NCBI GenBank assembly: GCA_002402945.1
Contig: DHGV01000084.1
Coordinates: 1 to 11,135, forward strand
Direction: 5' to 3'
Source: Pelotomaculum sp. UBA4789
GTDB taxonomy: Bacteria; Bacillota; Desulfotomaculia; Desulfotomaculales; Pelotomaculaceae
Length of the DNA stretch: 11,135 nt
Part shown: positions 8,142-11,135 of the stretch, piece by piece
How the letters are laid out: each line of letters begins with the position of its first letter
Numbering within the stretch: the first letter of the stretch is position 1
Program-made: the position numbers and the translations under genes
Notes under the pieces: model-generated
Seen by the model: only the letters and a program-made list of their open reading frames with translations
Told to the model about the DNA's origin: nothing
Database searches by the model: none

Positions 8142-8157
8142 GAAACAAATCCTGGCG

Positions 8158-9159
8158 CTAATCATTTCCTCCGGTGTTCGCAGCTGGCCCCGGCGTTACT
8201 GTAACCTGCAGGTTGAAGAGTTGAGAGGGCTGAACGCTCTCCCAGGGCCGGGCATATGCCATTTGCAGCTGGGCAGTCCCCGCTTGCAGGGCCTGGAACT
8301 GCCAGAATTCCCTGCCTCCCCGGCCCACCAAAGGCTGATTTTCGAAGTCTTCAGCCAGATAGGTGCTGGCAATAGGCTTAAAAATGTTTTCATCGCTTAC
8401 ATTTTTGATCATCCAGGCGTAGCCGGTAGAGGGGTTGCTGTTCAAAGTCACGACAAATGTCTGCCCGGCCGGGACCTGGTAATCCTCGCCGTCATTAGTC
8501 TCATTAATCGCCATGATACTGATGCAGCTCATCAGGATCCGGGCCAGCTCAGCCCGGGTCAGATCCGACTCGGGGCGGAAATAATTGTTATAGCCCTTCA
8601 TTATGCCGGTATTACTCACAAAAGTAACTGCATTAATGTCTTCCTGGGGCAGGAACTGGGTGTCCTCGTAAAACGGCATCAGCATAATCATCGGCGCCGA
8701 TATCCCTTTGGCGTCGAAGGAGCGAACTATGGACCGGGCTATCTCTATGCGGCTGACCGGCTGCTGCGGAGAAAAATTGCCGCCGGTCGCAAAGATGTTG
8801 TTTATAGCGCACATCACCAGGCTTTCTGCATACCAGGCTTCATCGTCCACATCATGGTAGTAGTCGCTGGCCAGGGGCTGTTTGATAAACCTGATCTGGC
8901 CGTAATCCAGCTGGAAAGTGCGCTGCAGCACGGCAGCCAACTGGGCGCGGCTGACGGTTTCTTCCGGGGCAAAGATCTGCTGCCCCTGGTCGTCAGTGCC
9001 CATGCCGATCATAAACCCCAGGCTTGCTGCCGCGACGATCTGCTGCTCCGCCCAATGCCCGCGAACATCTTTGAAATCGTCTGCAGACAGATCGACCGCT
9101 GCCATCCCCGGAAAGACCATCACTATTACCACCAGCAATAAAAACAGCATCTTCTTCAA
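8158..9159 (-). CDS. Secreted S-layer-homology protein with C-terminal chagasin-type (I42) protease-inhibitor domain
   Basis: 333 aa. The start is a TTG (9159) with GGGAGGGG 6 bases upstream; the first in-frame ATG is codon 4 and sits farther from that site. A signal peptide (1-20) is followed by three SLH domains (about 29-82, 98-150 and 163-213, each with an FxDV/YxDV-type start or a SRAQLA/SRIEIA/TRAELA end), which in Gram-positive bacteria bind pyruvylated secondary cell-wall polymers. Residues 230-322 carry all three chagasin-family loops: NPSTGYAW (242-249), VGRGGREFW (278-286) and ARPWE (303-307). These loops plug the active site of papain-like cysteine proteases. The expected product is a wall-anchored cysteine-protease inhibitor. 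It is flanked by repeat-type hairpins on both sides and appears to be its own transcription unit. A long plus-strand reading frame covers the same DNA but has no recognisable motifs and is treated as a shadow. Domain calls are firm; the physiological target protease is unknown. Confidence 0.93.
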   Translation of the reverse strand: MKKMLFLLLVVIVMVFPGMAAVDLSADDFKDVRGHWAEQQIVAAASLGFMIGMGTDDQGQQIFAPEETVSRAQLAAVLQRTFQLDYGQIRFIKQPLASDYYHDVDDEAWYAESLVMCAINNIFATGGNFSPQQPVSRIEIARSIVRSFDAKGISAPMIMLMPFYEDTQFLPQEDINAVTFVSNTGIMKGYNNYFRPESDLTRAELARILMSCISIMAINETNDGEDYQVPAGQTFVVTLNSNPSTGYAWMIKNVSDENIFKPIASTYLAEDFENQPLVGRGGREFWQFQALQAGTAQLQMAYARPWESVQPSQLFNLQVTVTPGPAANTGGND

Positions 9160-9165
9160 TATTAT

Positions 9166-9173
9166 CCCCTCCC
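9166..9173 (-). promoter_or_regulatory. Ribosome binding site for the TTG start of the SLH-chagasin gene
   Basis: GGGAGGGG is 6 bases from the TTG at 9159 but 15 bases from the first ATG (9150), so the TTG is the better start. Either choice leaves the signal peptide intact. Confidence 0.75.
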
Positions 9174-9216
9174 TATAAAATTTTGCGGTAGGTAGATTTT
9201 CAGGCTTCTTAAGACA

Positions 9217-9247
9217 AGTATAAACCAGGCCCTAAGAGCCTGGTCAA
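9217..9247 (-). promoter_or_regulatory. Probable promoter with dyad operator for the SLH-chagasin gene
   Basis: On the minus strand TTGACC (9247-9242) and TATACT (9222-9217) are separated by exactly 19 bases. A perfect 7-base inverted repeat, ACCAGGC...GCCTGGT (9244-9238 with 9230-9224, 7-base centre), fills the spacer and overlaps the -35 box. A long spacer holding a dyad is the layout of MerR-family-activated promoters. The leader to the TTG would be about 50 bases. The same dyad could also fold as a hairpin, but it has no T-run on either strand and so is a poor terminator. Confidence 0.5.
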
Positions 9248-9314
9248 CATATTTCAGACAATATATTTTCTGTCATAATTATTTTTTTACCCGACAGCCA
9301 TTAACAAAACCTAC

Positions 9315-9350
9315 AAAAGAAGCAGGAGAACCGTCCCCCTGCTTCCATAT
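9315..9350 (-). terminator. Hairpin behind trpS, copy 2 of the 36-base repeat, probable weak terminator
   Basis: The perfect 8-bp stem (9345-9338 with 9326-9319) and 11-base loop are the same as in copy 1, starting about 8 bases after the trpS stop. Only four Ts follow (9318-9315), so termination is expected to be weaker than at copy 1. The 36 bases are identical to 8106-8141. Confidence 0.7.
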
Positions 9351-9352
9351 AT

Positions 9353-10327
9353 CTATTTGTTCCAGTAATCCAAGCCTACGTTGTGCCTGGCTTTCTCCAG
9401 GTAAACGGTGGCGACCGCTCTCGCCTTGCCTGCGCCCATCTTCATGGTATCCACCACGAACTGCCTGTCTGCGGCCAGGCGCGCCCGCTCCTTGCGGAAC
9501 GGCTCGAAGTATTCCCAGATCACACCGAAGATCTCTTTTTTGATGTCGCCGTATCTCAGCCCCGGTGTAAGGAACCTCTCTTTAAGCGCCGCTTTACCCT
9601 TGTCGTCCAGAAAAAGAGCGTAGATATCATACAACGGGTTCCCCTGTACCGGCTTCGGCTCTTCCACCGGCGTGGAGTCCGTCTTCATGCTCATCACTTT
9701 TTTCTTCAGCGTCTTTTCATCAATGAAGATTTCGATGGCGTTGCCGTATGATTTGGACATCTTCTGGCCATCGAGCCCCGGCACTGTCGCCAGGTCGTCT
9801 TCAATATCCGGCTCCGGCACCACAAAGGTCTCGCCGTAAGTGCTGTTGAAGCGCAGGGCGATATCCCTGGCGATCTCCAGGTGCTGCTTCTGGTCCTTAC
9901 CCACCGGCACCTTTTCCGCCCCGTACAACAGGATGTCCGCCGCCATCAGCACCGGGTAGGAGAAAAGGCCGTGGCTGGCGGGAATATCCTTAGCGATCTT
10001 GTCCTTGAAAGAGTGGCTTCGCTCGAGCAGCCCCATGCCGGTTACATTGGCAAGCAGCCAGGTCAATTCAGTAACTTCAGGCACATCGGCCTGCACCCAA
10101 AATACCGATTTGTCGGGATCGAGGCCCAGGGCCAGAAAATCACAGGCTGCTTCGTAGGTTTGGCGCCGCAGGAAAGAGGCGTCGAATACCGAAGTCAGAG
10201 CGTGATAATTTACCAAAAAGCAGAACAGCTCGTTGTTTTCCTGGTAATCCACCATCCTCTTCATCATCCCGAAATAATTGCCCAGGTGCAGAGACCCCGA
10301 GGGCTGAATGCCTGATAGAATACGCAC
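9353..10327 (-). CDS. trpS: Tryptophanyl-tRNA synthetase
   Basis: 324 aa, close to the usual length of about 330 for bacterial TrpS. It charges tRNA-Trp with tryptophan using ATP in the cytoplasm. The class I signatures are intact: the HIGH-type motif PSGSLHLGNY (9-18), the GKDQKQH nucleotide-binding/dimer segment (143-149) and KMSKS (189-193), with the family-typical SHGLFSYPVLMAADILLYGA stretch before them. The start is a GTG (10327-10325), supported by AAGGAGG 7 bases upstream. It begins 36 bases after the site-2 protease gene with no terminator between, so the two are probably co-transcribed. No T-box leader or Trp-rich leader peptide is visible in front of it. Confidence 0.98.
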   Translation of the reverse strand: MRILSGIQPSGSLHLGNYFGMMKRMVDYQENNELFCFLVNYHALTSVFDASFLRRQTYEAACDFLALGLDPDKSVFWVQADVPEVTELTWLLANVTGMGLLERSHSFKDKIAKDIPASHGLFSYPVLMAADILLYGAEKVPVGKDQKQHLEIARDIALRFNSTYGETFVVPEPDIEDDLATVPGLDGQKMSKSYGNAIEIFIDEKTLKKKVMSMKTDSTPVEEPKPVQGNPLYDIYALFLDDKGKAALKERFLTPGLRYGDIKKEIFGVIWEYFEPFRKERARLAADRQFVVDTMKMGAGKARAVATVYLEKARHNVGLDYWNK

Positions 10328-10334
10328 TTTTTTG

Positions 10335-10341
10335 CCTCCTT
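10335..10341 (-). promoter_or_regulatory. Ribosome binding site for the GTG start of trpS
   Basis: AAGGAGG lies 7 bases before GTG at 10327, an almost ideal Shine-Dalgarno site, and it fixes the non-ATG start. Confidence 0.85.
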
Positions 10342-10363
10342 GCTATCGTTGCAATCATATTAT

Positions 10364-10987
10364 TTACATAATCAAATGAATTCCGGCCAGTGATAATAAC
10401 ACGTTAACCAGAGGCCTCACGAAAATATTAAAGATAAACCCTATCGCCCCGGAAAAGATCAGAAGTATCAAAACAATCATGCCGTATGCTTCCAATTGGT
10501 GCAGCCATTCCTGGCGGCCTGGCAGGAGTCCGGCCAGGATTTTTGATCCATCCAGAGGCGGTACCGGGATCAGGTTAAAGACAGCCAGCACCACGTTAAT
10601 ATAAATGATGTAGAAAATGATTTCTGTAAAATATGGAAGTTGTACTCCGGACAGCACACGATAAATCACCGCCGCAGCGATGGCCAGCAGCAAATTCGTA
10701 GCCGGGCCGGCCAGGGAGACTAAAAGTATGCCCCGCTTCATATCCCCTCTAAAGTTCAGGGGGTTTACCGGTACCGGTTTGGCCCAGCCAAACTTGAATA
10801 AAATGAGCATAATAAAACCAACCGGATCAATATGCGGGATAGGATTAAGGGTGAGACGGCCAAGGTTTCTCGCGGTATGATCACCCAATGAATCTGCCAC
10901 CCGTCCATGCATGTATTCATGAAAAGTAAGCCCCAGGATAATAGCTGGCAACAGCAGCAACATTTCATGAAGATTAAAATCAAACAT
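10364..10987 (-). CDS. Site-2-type (M50) intramembrane zinc metalloprotease
   Basis: 207 aa polytopic membrane protein. Zinc ligands are visible: HEYMH (His23, Glu24, His27) in the first membrane helix and the conserved NLIPVPPLDG motif with Asp146 in a later helix. The conserved GPATNLLL segment (94-101) lies between them. Five or so hydrophobic helices fill the rest. This is the compact, PDZ-less type common in Gram-positive bacteria, which cleaves membrane-embedded substrates; the substrate here is unknown. Its ATG overlaps the end of the upstream gene by 8 bases, with AAGGAG 9 bases upstream inside that gene, suggesting translational coupling. It leads directly into trpS. It is shorter than, and different in context from, SpoIVFB or RseP, so I give no gene symbol. 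Confidence 0.93.
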   Translation of the reverse strand: MFDFNLHEMLLLLPAIILGLTFHEYMHGRVADSLGDHTARNLGRLTLNPIPHIDPVGFIMLILFKFGWAKPVPVNPLNFRGDMKRGILLVSLAGPATNLLLAIAAAVIYRVLSGVQLPYFTEIIFYIIYINVVLAVFNLIPVPPLDGSKILAGLLPGRQEWLHQLEAYGMIVLILLIFSGAIGFIFNIFVRPLVNVLLSLAGIHLIM

Positions 10988-11135
10988 TATCTATCTCTCC
11001 TTCACATCCGGCAAGATATTCTTTAACATAGCTGAGTTCTTCCACCCTGGTCCGCACCACACCATCCAGGCGGGCCTGCCATAATGCGTCCAGCGCTTTT
11101 TTAAAGGCCGGGCCCGGCTTGAAACCGAGAGCGCG
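10980..11135 (-). CDS. CCA-adding-type tRNA nucleotidyltransferase / poly(A) polymerase family protein, C-terminal fragment
   Basis: Only the last 51 codons and the TGA stop are inside the window; the gene enters from the right edge. The residues LGFKPGPAFKKAL, ARLDGVVRTRVEEL and YVKEYL resemble the C-terminal KPGP...A.LDG.V.T..EEL segment of bacterial CCA-adding enzymes and poly(A) polymerases, which add or repair the 3' CCA of tRNAs. The catalytic head is not visible, so the assignment rests on this tail alone. The stop overlaps the start of the M50 protease gene (ATGTTTGA), indicating one operon. Confidence 0.75.
   Translation of the reverse strand, partial: RALGFKPGPAFKKALDALWQARLDGVVRTRVEELSYVKEYLAGCEGEIDNV
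10997..11002 (-). promoter_or_regulatory. Ribosome binding site of the site-2 protease inside the upstream coding region
   Basis: AAGGAG lies 9 bases before the ATG at 10987, within the last codons of the nucleotidyltransferase-like gene, consistent with coupled translation. Confidence 0.75.

Larger units (their letters stand above)
7822..8157. other. 336-base AT-rich intergenic region between the SLH-chagasin gene and the giant-protein operon
   Basis: No coding region is seen. From right to left it holds the terminator/repeat behind the SLH-chagasin gene (8104-8141), an inverted degenerate copy of the same element (about 8070-8098), short TAAGCAAG repeats (8030-8078), an extended -10 promoter (7991-7999), three ATGTTAT words (7958, 7967 and 7981), and the leader of the giant gene. 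The sharp fall in GC compared with flanking genes fits a junction between ordinary and accessory DNA, but that is inference. Confidence 0.7.

Noticed and set aside
8101..9141. A 346-codon plus-strand open frame opposite the SLH-chagasin gene
   Set aside because: It has no recognisable motifs or ribosome binding site, begins inside the repeat hairpin, and mirrors a minus-strand gene with a signal peptide, three SLH domains and chagasin loops. It is a codon-bias shadow.
9224..9244. The ACCAGGC/GCCTGGT inverted repeat as the trpS terminator
   Set aside because: No T-run follows the stem on either strand, and it falls exactly between plausible -35 and -10 boxes. A hairpin closer to the trpS stop (9319-9345) is the better terminator.

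Overview
The window looks like the chromosome of a low-to-moderate-GC, Gram-positive-type clostridial bacterium, probably a Peptococcaceae/Desulfotomaculum/Pelotomaculum-like lineage. This is inferred from strong AGGAGG-type ribosome binding sites, TTG and GTG starts, an S-layer-homology protein, a site-2-protease/trpS gene pair, and GC-rich hairpin repeats of a kind I associate with such genomes. I cannot name a species. Every gene I can support lies on the minus strand, so the window reads biologically from right to left.

Right part (11135 to 9353) is housekeeping. It holds the 3' end of a CCA-adding-enzyme-like tRNA nucleotidyltransferase, a small M50 site-2-type membrane metalloprotease overlapping it by 8 bases, and trpS 36 bases further on. 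This unit ends in a hairpin that is also one copy of a 36-base repeat found twice in the window.

Middle part (9352 to 7822) is a single-gene unit. It encodes a secreted protein with three SLH domains and a C-terminal chagasin-type (I42) cysteine-protease-inhibitor domain. Its probable promoter has a perfect 7-base dyad between the -35 and -10 boxes with a 19-base spacer, the layout of MerR-type operators. The gene ends at the second copy of the 36-base repeat, which here makes a convincing intrinsic terminator with six Us. The AT-rich stretch that follows contains more repeat debris and a probable extended -10 promoter for the next unit.

Left part (7821 to 1) is accessory and the most interesting. 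It is a two-gene operon of giant exported proteins. The first is 1426 aa: signal peptide, squalene-cyclase-like alpha/alpha-toroid repeats, Ig-like domains, a LecA/PA-IL-like putative lectin domain, three more Ig-like repeats and a GATase-like fold. The second starts 46 bases later and runs off the left edge after 1164 codons. It has a signal peptide, a helical stalk, a transglutaminase-like domain in which Asp replaces the expected catalytic Cys, a long linker with a Gly/Pro/Asp-rich motif, a hydrophobic segment, and a C-terminal PD-(D/E)XK-nuclease-like module. I read it as a polymorphic-toxin-type protein. The large partner may be its surface display or glycan-binding companion, and an immunity gene would be expected just outside the window to the left. 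The toxin reading is inference from motifs and architecture.
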